NCBI RefSeq assembly: GCF_001424985.1
Contig: NZ_LMDA01000028.1
Location: 96,343 to 160,342, forward strand
DNA from: Rhizobium sp. Root1212
GTDB taxonomy: Bacteria > Pseudomonadota > Alphaproteobacteria > Rhizobiales > Rhizobiaceae
Direction of reading: 5' to 3'
DNA length: 64,000 bases
Position 1 is the stretch's first letter. Each line of letters starts with the position of its first letter. The position numbers and the translations under genes were made by a program. Shown piece by piece: positions 37,395 to 46,336 of the stretch. The notes beneath the pieces are model-generated. The model did not search any database. It was not told the origin of the DNA and saw only the letters and a list, made by a program, of their open reading frames with translations.

Positions 37395-37466
37395 CGCCTG
37401 CTTCGGTCGGCAAACCACCAAAATCCACCACAATTGACGTCCGGCCGTGCCGGCGAAGGAGACACC

Positions 37467-37898
37467 ATGGCTACAGGACAGCAGGTCGGCAGGCTTCTGC
37501 TTATTAAAATCGGCGATGGCGACACGCCGGAAGTCTTCAACAACCTTTGCGGCCTGAAGACTCGCAGCTTCAGCATGTCGGCCAATGAAATTGATACGAC
37601 TATCCCGTCGTGCACCAATCCAGGCGGACCCGTTCAGAAGACCAGCCGCCCTGGTATTTCCAGCCGCACATTCTCTGGCTCCGGCGCGTTTGTCGCAAGC
37701 GCAACGATGACGCAATTCATGAACCATGTGCGCGCGTCCGAAGCTTTCAACGCCAAGGTCACCGTGCCTGGCGACGGTGAATATTCTGGGTCGTGGTTCG
37801 TTACGGATTTCGAATTTTCCGGCGACGTTGAACCGAACATGGAATTCAACGCGACTTTTACGGCAGCCGATGTGCTGACCTTCATGGCCGAAGCTTAA
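37467..37898 (+). CDS. Major tail tube protein (TP901-1 family)
   Basis: 143 residues. Matches the TP901-1-type major tail protein: MATGQQVGRLLLIKIGDGDTP, LCGLKTRSFSMSANEIDTT and the C-terminal GSWFVTDFEFSGDVEPNMEF. It builds the hollow non-contractile tail tube around the tape measure. ATG at 37,467 with AAGGAGAC upstream. Confidence 0.9.
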   Translation: MATGQQVGRLLLIKIGDGDTPEVFNNLCGLKTRSFSMSANEIDTTIPSCTNPGGPVQKTSRPGISSRTFSGSGAFVASATMTQFMNHVRASEAFNAKVTVPGDGEYSGSWFVTDFEFSGDVEPNMEFNATFTAADVLTFMAEA

Positions 37899-37922
37899 TA
37901 ATCGTTACTAGAGGAGAACAAC

Positions 37923-38276
37923 ATGGCTGAAGCTGTGAACTCAGCACGCGGCGAGGTGTCGCTGAAGATCGACGACGTTGAACTCGTCCTCGCCGCGACT
38001 ATGGGCGGCTTGGCGGCGGTGTCTCGCGCGCTGCAGTGCAAATCCCTCATTGATTTGTGGCAGCGCCTCGATGGCGTTGAAGTCGAGGCGACCCTGGCCG
38101 CTATCGAATTCCTGGCCGTCAAGGGTGACTGGGCGGCCGCAATCAAGAAAATCCAGATCAAGCACTTTGCTGCCTGCCGGATTGCCTTCACGGCACTGAT
38201 CGCCGCTCACTTGAAGGAAGACGAGGGAAACGAAAGCGCCGCCGAAGCTCCGAAGCCGAAGGCGGCGAAGAAGTAA
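37923..38276 (+). CDS. Tail assembly chaperone, short form (GTA-type)
   Basis: 117 residues, equivalent to lambda gpG and similar to the gene-transfer-agent tail chaperone family: GEVSLKIDDVELVLAATMGGLAAVSRALQCKS-like text, then a Lys/Ala-rich tail. It coats the tape measure protein during tail assembly. Codons 102-103 lie in a slippery GGGAAAC heptamer that allows a -1 shift into the downstream frame, making the longer fusion. Confidence 0.88.
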   Translation: MAEAVNSARGEVSLKIDDVELVLAATMGGLAAVSRALQCKSLIDLWQRLDGVEVEATLAAIEFLAVKGDWAAAIKKIQIKHFAACRIAFTALIAAHLKEDEGNESAAEAPKPKAAKK

Positions 38277-38470
38277 CCATCGATAAGCAGCTACGCGAGT
38301 GGCTGCGGACCGCGCATAAAATCGGGTGGCGGCCGGCTGATTTCTGGCCGGCCACACTCGCGGAATTCTTCGAATGCATCGACGCTCACAACGAGATGCA
38401 AGGCGGCGACGAGAAGCCGTCAGCGCCGACACAGGATGAGTTGGCGAAGCTGATTGCGAAGTTTGGTTAG
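37923..38470 (+). CDS. Tail assembly chaperone, -1 frameshift fusion form
   Basis: Predicted product of programmed -1 frameshifting. The first 103 residues are those of the short form; 79 more are read from 38,231 to the TAG at 38,468-38,470. The added part (LREWLRTAHKIGWRPADFW, ATLAEFFECIDAHNEM) matches the small GTA-associated tail chaperone type with its conserved G-W-x-P-x-x-F-W. The downstream frame is open through the overlap and has no good start codon of its own, so a shift is the simplest way to express it. This is equivalent to lambda gpGT. Confidence 0.8.
38225..38231 (+). promoter_or_regulatory. Slippery heptamer G GGA AAC for -1 frameshifting
   Basis: In the frame of the short chaperone the codons read GAG GGA AAC, giving the canonical X XXY YYZ heptamer GGGAAAC. 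Phage lambda uses G GGA AAG at the same point of its G/GT genes. The -1 frame is open from here to 38,470, and the zero frame ends 45 nt downstream at 38,274. Confidence 0.8.
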
Positions 38471-38829
38471 CGTTTAAGTGACGGGTGGACGTAGACGATT
38501 TGTCGCGTTTCCCCGTCCGAAAACTGAATGCTGCCTTGTCCAGACATGGGTCCTTCGAATGGCCTGGTTAGCGTTGCGCTGCCCTTGCGACCGTCGGTGC
38601 ATGTGACCGGAAACACGATCGTTAGAGGGTTCCATGTTGGGTATGTTCCAGAGCATGTCACCCCGGCGTTTTTGATAGAAAGTTTTACGTCGCTCTGCGT
38701 CACTGTCTGCGTGATCTGGCCAGATCCGTAGAGGCCTTTCGGCCCCGAATACTGCGCCTCAAGCGTGTTGCTGCAGCCGGCGAGACCCATCACCGATAGC
38801 GCCAAAAGCCATTTTGTCCACTTCGCCAT
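38467..38829 (-). CDS. Small lipoprotein, moron candidate
   Basis: 120 residues with a lipoprotein signal (MAKWTKWLLALSVMGLAGC, Cys19) and a beta-rich body with two further cysteines (GVTCSGTYPTW, PVTCTDGR) likely to form a disulfide. Oriented against the tail genes between the chaperones and the tape measure, overlapping the chaperone stop by 4 nt. Prophage lipoproteins in this position can block superinfection by related phages; the role here is inferred. Family not recognised. Confidence 0.7.
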   Translation of the reverse strand: MAKWTKWLLALSVMGLAGCSNTLEAQYSGPKGLYGSGQITQTVTQSDVKLSIKNAGVTCSGTYPTWNPLTIVFPVTCTDGRKGSATLTRPFEGPMSGQGSIQFSDGETRQIVYVHPSLKR

Positions 38830-38841
38830 TCCACCTCCCGA

Positions 38842-38866
38842 AAGCCCGCCACCACGCGGGCTTTTC
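38842..38866 (+). terminator. Hairpin before the tape measure gene
   Basis: AAGCCCGC and GCGGGCTT form an 8-bp stem followed by TTCGCATT. It lies just upstream of the tape measure GTG and of the leftward lipoprotein start; it may attenuate rightward transcription. Confidence 0.45.
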
Positions 38867-38884
38867 GCATTCTAGGACGCGCCC

Positions 38885-41815
38885 GTGGCTGCTGAAAATA
38901 CCGACGACCTAATTATTTCCATCAGCACCGACCTTGCTACGGTGCGCCGCAGTCTGAAACGTCTTGAGAGCGATATCGCCTCGACGTCTGGCAATGTGGT
39001 CAAACAGTTCGACAAGATGGGCAAGGGCATCGACAACTCGATGACCTCCGCCCTCCAGGCACGAATCGACAAGATGGTCGGCATCGGAGAGAAGGGCGCG
39101 AAGGAGTGGACTGGCACGCTCGCCGATCAGGGCAAGGAGCTTGAGCGCCTGCGCGCTCGCTACAGCCCTCTATTCTCGACGCTGAACACCTACAAGCAGA
39201 CCGTTGCCGACATCCGGCGCGCCCATGCCGTCGGCGCGATTTCTGCTACCGAAATGACCGCCGCCATCACGCGCGAGCGGCAGGCTGCGTTGGCGTCTAC
39301 GGCGGCGATTAAGGGGCGCAATCAGGCAATTTCCGAGGGCCGTCGCGCGTCGGGCCAGAGTTTCCAGACGGCAAATATTGCCGCCCAGTTTCAGGATATC
39401 GGCGTTACCGCTGCAATGGGCATGAGCCCATTGCAGATTGCGCTTCAGCAAGGCACGCAGCTCTCATCGGTTTTTGCGACGATGGGCAATGGCAAGCAAG
39501 TTGTCGGCGGGCTTGCGGCAGCATTCAAGTCTCTGATCAGCGTACAATCGCTGCTGACCATCGGCTTGGTAGCTGGCGGAGCGGCCGCTATCCAGTACTT
39601 TTCCGCTCTCGAGTGGGGAGGTGGCAAGTCTGAAGAAACGTTAAAGCGAGAAGCTGAACTAGTCTCAAACGTCACTGCAAAGTGGGGCGAGCTTCTTCCA
39701 GCGCTGAAAGCCTACAACGATGAACGCCAAAAGATTGCCGATCAGAAGGACATTGAGGATGCGCTTACAGTTGGTAAGAGCGCCCAGTGGGACGACCTGA
39801 GAAAGCAAATCAGTGACGTTAACGATGGTTTTTCCGCCCTCAAGACTGACATTCAGCAGGCCAGCGACGACACGGGCGCCATCATTTCTCTTCAGGACGC
39901 CTTCAACAAGCTGAGGGCTGGAATTGATAAGGGAACCACGTCTGCCGAGGATGCCAAGCGGGTCCAGTCGTTGCTTGTCGGTTTCATCGACAGTACAGGC
40001 ATTTCTGCGATTGCGGATTTCGCGAAGCAGTTTGACGGACTGGCCGCGGCGATTGACAAGGCTTCCGAAAAGGCGAACTCCTTCAACCGATACGGAGAGC
40101 TTACCTCTCGGTTTCCGAGCCAGGGCACTTACGGCGGCGTTTTCCGCAGTCCTGACTTTTCGATGCAGGGAAGCGGCACGATACTACCTGACGTCGGGCC
40201 GACACCTGCGTCTCGCCCGCTTCGGGAACTGGACGCGGAACCCAACAAAAAAGCCGAAACCGCCGCCCAGCGCGCAGCGAACGCCTACCGTGATCTTCTG
40301 AAGTCCGCGGATGACCGCATTGCGCAGTTGCGGCTGGAAACAGAACTTACCGGCCAGTACGGCACGGCAACGGAAGCTGCGCGCTTCCGGCTCGACCTGC
40401 TACAGCAGGCGGAGGACAAGGGACGATCGCTTTCCGAAGCGCAGCGCGCGCAGATCGAAGAGAAGGTCGCCGCCTACGAGAAATACGCCCAGGCGCTCTC
40501 CGAGGCCAAGCTCCAGCAGGATCTGCTCGATAAGGCCCGGATGGCCGGCCTTTCTCAGCGCGAACAGGAAGTCACCAAAACTCTTCGCGAGTATGGACTT
40601 TCCGAAGACCTCGGCGGCAAGAACGCCGGTCTGATCCGTGATCAGTTGCAGCGCGACGAAATCACCAGCGCTGCGGATGCCTTCATCGACGACTTTACCG
40701 GTGCCCTTCTGAGCGGCGGCGATGATATCGGAAAGAAACTGCTGGAGGTGGTTCTCAACGCCTTTGCTCGTTCGGCACAAGAGCAGCTATCCAGTCTCGC
40801 AAAACAGTTGTTCGGCGCGCGTATGAATGGCGGCAAGTCCGCGGCGAACCCAGTGGCCTCAGTGGCCGGCACGCTTGCCGCCCCCGTGGGGGTGGTTAGT
40901 CGGGGTGCGCTGGCTCCGGTGGGCGACATCAGCGCGTATGCCAAGGCTATCCAATCCATTGAGAGCGGGGGCAATTACGGCGCTCTGGGTCCTGTTACGC
41001 GCGGCGGCGACCGTGCATACGGCGCTTATCAGGTTATGGGCAACAATATCGGCCCGTGGTCTCAGGCTGCGCTTGGCCGGTCTATGTCTGCGTCGGAATT
41101 CCTCTCGGACAAGGGCGCGCAGGACGCAATCTTCAATCATCGCTTCGGCGGCTACGTCGATCGCTTTGGGCCATCCGGCGCTGCGCAAGCGTGGTTTGGT
41201 GGCCCTGGCTCCGTCGGCAAAGGCGGGATGGGCGCCGATATTCTCGGCACGACGGGCAATGCTTACGTGGCCAAGTTCAACGCGAACATCGCGAAGATGG
41301 GCGATATCGCAGGCCAGAGCGCCAAGGGTCTCAATGGGCTCAATGGCGGCCTGCAGGCCATCACACAGAACTTCGGTTCGGCTGCGGGGCTCGGCGGCGG
41401 GGGCTTCAATTGGGCCTCGCTGTTCTCGCCCAGTTTCACGCCCAACACGAATATCGGGAATTACCTCAAGGGGATTCCGGGTTTCGCGAAGGGCACCGAC
41501 AACGCGCCGCGTGGATTGGCTATCGTCGGTGAAGACGGGCCAGAACTCGTTCACTTCCGCGGCGGGGAGCGGGTCATCCCCAACAAGAGCATCTCCGCCC
41601 CTCGCGCCCCAACGCTCCGTGCTCGCTCCGCGGCCAACAGCAATGGTGCGGGCAGCACCACGCTCCAAGTCAACATCAACGGCGCGTCTGGCGATCCACA
41701 CGTGCGCGAGCTTGTCCGTCAGGGCGTCCAAGAAGCGCTTGCCGGCCAACAGGATCAAATGCGCCGCGGCGGGTTTGGCGACATGCAGGACAGGTACGTT
41801 TCCCAAAGGAGGTGA
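38885..41815 (+). CDS. Tail tape measure protein with lytic transglycosylase-like domain
   Basis: 976 residues; the length sets tail length. Long helical N-terminal part, a prophage tail-length region with IGVTAAMGMSPLQIALQQG and membrane-like ISVQSLLTIGLVAGGAAAIQ near 215-235. A lysozyme-like lytic transglycosylase domain follows near residues 685-780 (AIQSIESGGNYGALGP, RAYGAYQVMG), with the catalytic Glu in SIESGG. The C-terminal GLAIVGEDGPELVHFRGGE motif is typical of tape measures. The enzyme domain would open peptidoglycan during DNA entry. GTG start at 38,885. Confidence 0.92.
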   Translation: MAAENTDDLIISISTDLATVRRSLKRLESDIASTSGNVVKQFDKMGKGIDNSMTSALQARIDKMVGIGEKGAKEWTGTLADQGKELERLRARYSPLFSTLNTYKQTVADIRRAHAVGAISATEMTAAITRERQAALASTAAIKGRNQAISEGRRASGQSFQTANIAAQFQDIGVTAAMGMSPLQIALQQGTQLSSVFATMGNGKQVVGGLAAAFKSLISVQSLLTIGLVAGGAAAIQYFSALEWGGGKSEETLKREAELVSNVTAKWGELLPALKAYNDERQKIADQKDIEDALTVGKSAQWDDLRKQISDVNDGFSALKTDIQQASDDTGAIISLQDAFNKLRAGIDKGTTSAEDAKRVQSLLVGFIDSTGISAIADFAKQFDGLAAAIDKASEKANSFNRYGELTSRFPSQGTYGGVFRSPDFSMQGSGTILPDVGPTPASRPLRELDAEPNKKAETAAQRAANAYRDLLKSADDRIAQLRLETELTGQYGTATEAARFRLDLLQQAEDKGRSLSEAQRAQIEEKVAAYEKYAQALSEAKLQQDLLDKARMAGLSQREQEVTKTLREYGLSEDLGGKNAGLIRDQLQRDEITSAADAFIDDFTGALLSGGDDIGKKLLEVVLNAFARSAQEQLSSLAKQLFGARMNGGKSAANPVASVAGTLAAPVGVVSRGALAPVGDISAYAKAIQSIESGGNYGALGPVTRGGDRAYGAYQVMGNNIGPWSQAALGRSMSASEFLSDKGAQDAIFNHRFGGYVDRFGPSGAAQAWFGGPGSVGKGGMGADILGTTGNAYVAKFNANIAKMGDIAGQSAKGLNGLNGGLQAITQNFGSAAGLGGGGFNWASLFSPSFTPNTNIGNYLKGIPGFAKGTDNAPRGLAIVGEDGPELVHFRGGERVIPNKSISAPRAPTLRARSAANSNGAGSTTLQVNINGASGDPHVRELVRQGVQEALAGQQDQMRRGGFGDMQDRYVSQRR

Positions 41816-41816
41816 C

Positions 41817-42575
41817 GTGGCAGTTTATACGGACCTCCCGACGCTGGAGGCGAACTTCCTCGCGCCCTTGAAGACCACGTTCGACGTGGTTGGAAGCTCG
41901 ATCGAGGGCGGCAGAAGCGCAACCGGTGAGACGGTTTCGATGGAAATGTCGGGTGGCGGCATCGTAACCGCCACCTATGACGACTGCAAAATCCGGGACG
42001 AAGAGCAGTTCGAATACATCAACATGCTCGGCGCGCGGCTGAACGGCTCGTTTCGCTTTATTAACGTGCCAATTCCAACAGATTGGTTCGGGCCGTTTCC
42101 GATTATCAACAAGATCCGGCGGCCCATCATAACGGGCATCCCGCACTCGGACGGCTCCTATTTCGATGACGGGTCCGGTTACAGCCAGACTACCGTGTGG
42201 GGCAAGATCACGGCTTCGGCTGCATTGAACGCCGGCATTGTCAGGATGCGCGTTTATGGCCTGTCCCGGCCGCTTCGGTGGTCGGATTGGTTCTCGATCT
42301 ATCATCCGACAAAGGGTTGGCGCGCCTACCGCTATTGGGAAGTGCTCGATCGCTACAGCGACGGCACTGAGACCATCGACGGCACACCGACGCCATATCA
42401 AGAATATCTCCTGGCTATCGCACCGCCTCTTCGCGAGGCGGTGACGTCAGGAACGCGCGTCGAATTCGCGCGCCCTCGCTTCGTGGCGAGGTTTCCTGCT
42501 GGCTTCACGCTGCCCTCGGTCATCGAGGCCTTTTTCGTGACGCAGCAATCCATTCAGTTCACGGAGGCGTTTTAG
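41817..42575 (+). CDS. Tail protein downstream of tape measure (distal-tail position)
   Basis: 252 residues, beta-rich with many aromatic residues (YDDCKIRDEEQFEYINMLGARLNG, RWSDWFSIYHPTKGWRAYRYWEVL). The GTG start at 41,817 has a perfect AAAGGAGGTGA ribosome site overlapping the tape measure stop. Position suggests a distal tail or tail-tip adaptor protein; I do not recognise the family firmly. Confidence 0.7.
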   Translation: MAVYTDLPTLEANFLAPLKTTFDVVGSSIEGGRSATGETVSMEMSGGGIVTATYDDCKIRDEEQFEYINMLGARLNGSFRFINVPIPTDWFGPFPIINKIRRPIITGIPHSDGSYFDDGSGYSQTTVWGKITASAALNAGIVRMRVYGLSRPLRWSDWFSIYHPTKGWRAYRYWEVLDRYSDGTETIDGTPTPYQEYLLAIAPPLREAVTSGTRVEFARPRFVARFPAGFTLPSVIEAFFVTQQSIQFTEAF

Positions 42576-42743
42576 ATGAGCGTGCGACCGCAAGACTACA
42601 TGAGATTCACCGAGACGCCAGTGATGACGATTATGGCCATCATCGTAGATCGATATGGACGGAAGATGGCTGACGACATCGCCCGTGAAGTGCTTAGCGG
42701 CAAGTCGACGCCGATCGTCAAGTGGCCGGATTTTACGTCGTGA
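42576..42743 (+). CDS. Short hypothetical tail-region protein
   Basis: 55 residues (MSVRPQDYMRFTETPVMTIM, then DRYGRKMADDIAREVLSG). Starts on the base after the upstream TAG and overlaps the next gene by 4 nt. Helical; function unknown. Confidence 0.6.
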   Translation: MSVRPQDYMRFTETPVMTIMAIIVDRYGRKMADDIAREVLSGKSTPIVKWPDFTS

Positions 42744-42988
42744 GTATCGTCACCCGCAAGGAATACGAACGATTGCTGGCGCGCGTTGAGGCGCTTGAGG
42801 GCAAGGGCCAGACAGTCAACGTGACGGTCACTCAATCAGAGGGCGACGAGCGCGTTCAAGAACTGGTTCGCCAAGGCGTCAAACAGGCTATGCGGGAAGC
42901 CGAAATGACGGTGGACCGTGCTCCACGTCGTCATGGCTTCGGCTCCTACATCGTCTGGCTGGACAAGTACGACAGCCAGCGCAGCTAA
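42740..42988 (+). CDS. Small protein sharing the tape-measure C-terminal motif
   Basis: 82 residues. GTG start overlapping the previous TGA. A short coiled coil (RKEYERLLARVEALEGKG) is followed by VNVTVTQSEGDERVQELVRQ and GVKQAMREAE. This second half closely resembles the last 45 residues of the tape measure protein (VNINGASGDPHVRELVRQGV). That suggests a duplicated tail-tip binding segment. Followed by a hairpin. Confidence 0.65.
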   Translation: MSIVTRKEYERLLARVEALEGKGQTVNVTVTQSEGDERVQELVRQGVKQAMREAEMTVDRAPRRHGFGSYIVWLDKYDSQRS

Positions 42989-43017
42989 GCCGGCACCCCA
43001 CACCCATCCCCATCTTC

Positions 43018-43046
43018 AGGCCGCCATCGCGCGGCCTTCTTCATTT
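43018..43046 (+). terminator. Hairpin before tail protein gene at 43,060
   Basis: AGGCCGC and GCGGCCT pair with a 6-nt loop, followed by TCTTCATTT. A weak terminator or processing site within the tail operon. Confidence 0.4.
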
Positions 43047-43059
43047 GTGGAGGCCGCCT

Positions 43060-43662
43060 TTGGATTGGGTGCCCGCTGATGTCGTGGAGTCTCTCCGCGG
43101 CAGCCATAACCTTGGCATTTTTCTCCGTGTCGACACAGACCCCGCGCTGCATGTCTGGTTCGGTGTCAACGACATCCCGGCCAGCATCGATGGCGTTGAT
43201 CCTGACGGCACGGTCTACATTGGCGGCGGCAAGCTTATCGGCGTCCCGACGCTCGAGGTGCTTGTCAATGGCACGGCAGACAGCGTTGATTTTTCAATTT
43301 CCGGCGTCGACCCGGCGACCGGCGCGGCCATGATTGACAGCCTGCCTGCAGTTCGCGGCGCGACGGTCCAGTTGGGCCTGACTACGCTTGACCAATACTG
43401 GCAGCCGATCAGCAGCGTCATTCCGATTTGGACGGGCACGGCTTCCCACATCGGCGAGGCCAGCCCGCCTGTTCAAGGCAGCCAATCACCAACATTGACG
43501 TTGTCGCTTTCCGTCGTTGCCGGTGACCGCACACGATCCCGCCCGGCCAGGTCCCTTTGGACGTCCGCGCATCAGAAGGCGCTCTCGCCAACTGACAAGT
43601 TTTGCGACCAGACGGCTCGTCTGGCGCGCGGCGTGCTGCCCACCTGGCCTCGCTACAACTGA
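43060..43662 (+). CDS. Tail tip protein (DUF2163 / minor tail L-like)
   Basis: About 200 residues. Beta-rich N-terminal domain and a C-terminal region with ARSLWTSAHQKALSPTDKF and CDQTARLARG, resembling the end of minor tail L/DUF2163 tail-tip proteins, whose cysteines can bind a metal cluster. TTG at 43,060 is chosen because GTGGAGG lies seven bases upstream; TTG 43,045 is an alternative. It precedes the NlpC/P60-like gene as in GTA and lambda-like tails. Confidence 0.65.
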   Translation: MDWVPADVVESLRGSHNLGIFLRVDTDPALHVWFGVNDIPASIDGVDPDGTVYIGGGKLIGVPTLEVLVNGTADSVDFSISGVDPATGAAMIDSLPAVRGATVQLGLTTLDQYWQPISSVIPIWTGTASHIGEASPPVQGSQSPTLTLSLSVVAGDRTRSRPARSLWTSAHQKALSPTDKFCDQTARLARGVLPTWPRYN

Positions 43663-43683
43663 CGCCCTGCGTCGGGAGCTTCC

Positions 43684-44115
43684 ATGACATTGCAGGAATT
43701 TTTGGCGCTTCCCGTGCCGTTCCGATGGGGCGGCGTGGGCGGTGAAGACTGCCTGACGCTGCTTGGCCGCCGGACGGAAGATCGCATCGGCGTTGACCCG
43801 GTCGCGAACTACCGAGGCAAGTATGCGTCGGAAATCGGCGCAGCCCGCATCGTGAAAGCAGCCGGTGGCATGGTCCCGCTGGTGGCGTCCGTTGCGGAGC
43901 CTTTCGGATTCGTGCGCGTAGCGCCCGGCCAAGAGCAGGACGACGACATTGCTGTTGTGCGGATGCCGTCTGCCTTGACGGGCCGCCTTGCGGAAGTCGG
44001 CGCCATCCGCTTTGGGCGGCTCTGGCTGATGATCTGGCAGGGGCGCGACGGCGGCGATGGTGGCTTCAAAGTCACGATTGCTGAGCCGCTGGCCGTATGG
44101 AGGCTCGCAGTATGA
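43684..44115 (+). CDS. Tail peptidoglycan hydrolase-like protein (DUF6950, NlpC/P60-like)
   Basis: 143 residues. The N-terminus FLALPVPFRWGGVGGEDCLTLLGRR has the W-G...D-C nucleophile motif of NlpC/P60-like tail assembly proteins. A central region and WLMIWQGRDGG follow. Likely a tail-tip cysteine peptidase or its degenerate structural relative, aiding DNA entry. It overlaps the next gene by 4 nt. Confidence 0.75.
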   Translation: MTLQEFLALPVPFRWGGVGGEDCLTLLGRRTEDRIGVDPVANYRGKYASEIGAARIVKAAGGMVPLVASVAEPFGFVRVAPGQEQDDDIAVVRMPSALTGRLAEVGAIRFGRLWLMIWQGRDGGDGGFKVTIAEPLAVWRLAV

Positions 44116-46310
44116 GCGTCCATACGCACATGCGCGATCTGCGCTGGGGCTTGTCGCACAGCACATATCTCTACAGCCCGCTCGTATTCGACCCGATCTT
44201 CACGCCGCTTTTCACCGCGGTATTCGGCACGGCCGGTATCGCAATCGGCACGTCAACCACCATCACATTCGCCTCCATCGCCTCAGCTATCGCAACGACG
44301 GCGGTTACGATGGGTCTGCAGATGCTGCTGGCTCCCAAACCGCCGAAGCCGGAAGACGGCAAGGCGCCGAAGACGCAGGCGTTGCCTTATCGCCAGTGGT
44401 GCGTTGGCCGGAATCGCATTGCCGGTGCCTACATGCTCTGGGAATCGAAGGGCAAGCGTCTCTTTTCGGTTCAGGCGCTCGCTGGCCATAAGATTTCCGC
44501 TGTTCGCGGCTTCTGGCTTCACGATGACCGGGTTGAGTTGGAGGACATCGACGCCGACGGCCGAACGCTGTTCGACGACGACGACCGCTATGGCGATAAT
44601 ATCTCAATCTGGTGGCGCTACGGACAGCCGACCGAGACGGCTTATCCCGGCATAACCGACTATCTGTCGGCCGAGGGGATTTGGACGTCCAATCACCGCG
44701 GGGACGGTCAAGCATCCGTCGGGATGGTTTGTCGGTCGATTGACCCGGAACACCAGTCGGAACGCTTCCCCTACGGGCCGCCGTCTATTTCGGCTGAGAT
44801 CGACGGCGCAGTTTGCTGGGACTTTCGCGATCCGTCACAGAGCCCGACAAACCCGTCCACATGGCTTTGGACGCGTAATCCGGCGATCATTCTCGCCTGG
44901 CATCTGTGTTTCTCGGAGTTTGGCGAGCGGCTGGATTACACAAAGGCGATCTTTCCCGTGCTCGACATGTGGAAGGAAGAAGCCGACGTTTGCGACGAGC
45001 GCGTTTCCCGCGCTGGTGGCGGCGATGAAGCGCGATATGAGTGCTCGGGCTGGGATACCACCGAGAACAGCCCGAAGGTTGCTCAGAACGCCATCCTCGC
45101 GAGCTGCGACGGTCATCTTGTGTGCCGCGGCGATGGTGCTCGTATTCTCACCGTCGGCAAGTTCCGGGAGTCGCGCTGCGCTATGCTGACTGACTTCGAC
45201 ATAGTCGGGCACCAGGTGCTCTACGATGTCCTCTTCGAAGACGACACCAACCGCCTCATCCCGAAATTCACGTATCCGGCGACCGCTTACGCGACGGCCG
45301 ATACCGACTACTTCGAGGACACCGATGCGCAACTTGAAGCTGGCCGCGTGCTGGCGCAGGAGGCGGAATACACCTGGGTCCAGCAATGGCGGCAGGCGCG
45401 ACGCTTGGGCATGCGGGAGTGGCGCCGCCTTCGACAGAAGGTTCGCGGCTCTCTCGATGTGCGCCTTTCCGGCATCAACGCGGTCTATCACCGCTGGGTT
45501 CGGCTAGCCACTCCGAAGCGGCTTCCGAAGCTAGACGGGAAGGTCATCGAGAACCGGCGGTCTGTCCTTGCCGTTACCAAGGGCGCGTTCTCGATGGATT
45601 TTATCGCGCACCCTGACAACATCGATGAATGGAACCCCGCCACGGACGAAGGGCAGGCGCCCCCGGTCCCGCCGAATCCGAACTTCGAAAATATCCTTGC
45701 GCCCGTCATCGATGTGGTGCAGGCAAAGCAGCGCAATGGCACGGTCTATCTTCGAATAGTCCTTCTCGATCCAGACGATGACAGCCTAACACCCGTCACA
45801 CGGTACCGCATTGCCGATATCGACGGCCTAGGGACACCCGGCTCCTGGGTTGAGCAGCAATTTTCCAGCGCCAAGCCTTCGGGGGGTGTCATTGAACTGG
45901 CAACGAACGTCGTGCCGTCTGATGAGTTGCTGGACGTCCAGGCATTATTCAAGGCCTCAAATAAGCGAGGCGATTGGTGTCCAACGACCAACGTCACATC
46001 GAGCGCTGACCCAACCCCTCCGGGCGTTGCCACGAGCGTTTCCGCGACTGGAGGGGTAGGGCAGGCTACGTTTGCGTGGCGCGCTCCAAACAGCCCGAAC
46101 TACTCGGGCGCTCGCCTTTTTTGGAATACGGTCAATGATTTCTCGACGTCTTCTTATCAGGGGCCTCCCGAATACGGCAGCCCGAATGGGCTGGATTCGC
46201 GAACACTGACTTCGCTGCCTGCTGGAACGCTATACGGCTGGGTTCAGACCATCAACAGGTCTGGCGTTGCCGCCTCTGCCGTTGCGACCGGCTCTTTCAC
46301 CGTCACCTAG
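44112..46310 (+). CDS. Tail tip / host-specificity protein J-like
   Basis: 732 residues. An N-terminal hydrophobic, Thr/Ala-rich segment (residues 35-75, GIAIGTSTTITFASIASAIA), a central hub region (VQALAGHKISAVRGFWLHDD, RNPAIILAWHLCF) as in phage tail hub proteins, and a C-terminal fibronectin III-like domain (PTPPGVATSVSATGGVGQATFAWRAP-type text). Equivalent to lambda J or GTA tail-tip protein that holds the fibre and determines adsorption. The ATG at 44,112 overlaps the upstream stop. Confidence 0.82.
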   Translation: MSVHTHMRDLRWGLSHSTYLYSPLVFDPIFTPLFTAVFGTAGIAIGTSTTITFASIASAIATTAVTMGLQMLLAPKPPKPEDGKAPKTQALPYRQWCVGRNRIAGAYMLWESKGKRLFSVQALAGHKISAVRGFWLHDDRVELEDIDADGRTLFDDDDRYGDNISIWWRYGQPTETAYPGITDYLSAEGIWTSNHRGDGQASVGMVCRSIDPEHQSERFPYGPPSISAEIDGAVCWDFRDPSQSPTNPSTWLWTRNPAIILAWHLCFSEFGERLDYTKAIFPVLDMWKEEADVCDERVSRAGGGDEARYECSGWDTTENSPKVAQNAILASCDGHLVCRGDGARILTVGKFRESRCAMLTDFDIVGHQVLYDVLFEDDTNRLIPKFTYPATAYATADTDYFEDTDAQLEAGRVLAQEAEYTWVQQWRQARRLGMREWRRLRQKVRGSLDVRLSGINAVYHRWVRLATPKRLPKLDGKVIENRRSVLAVTKGAFSMDFIAHPDNIDEWNPATDEGQAPPVPPNPNFENILAPVIDVVQAKQRNGTVYLRIVLLDPDDDSLTPVTRYRIADIDGLGTPGSWVEQQFSSAKPSGGVIELATNVVPSDELLDVQALFKASNKRGDWCPTTNVTSSADPTPPGVATSVSATGGVGQATFAWRAPNSPNYSGARLFWNTVNDFSTSSYQGPPEYGSPNGLDSRTLTSLPAGTLYGWVQTINRSGVAASAVATGSFTVT

Positions 46311-46336
46311 CATCACCACGACATTTGGAGACCTCA

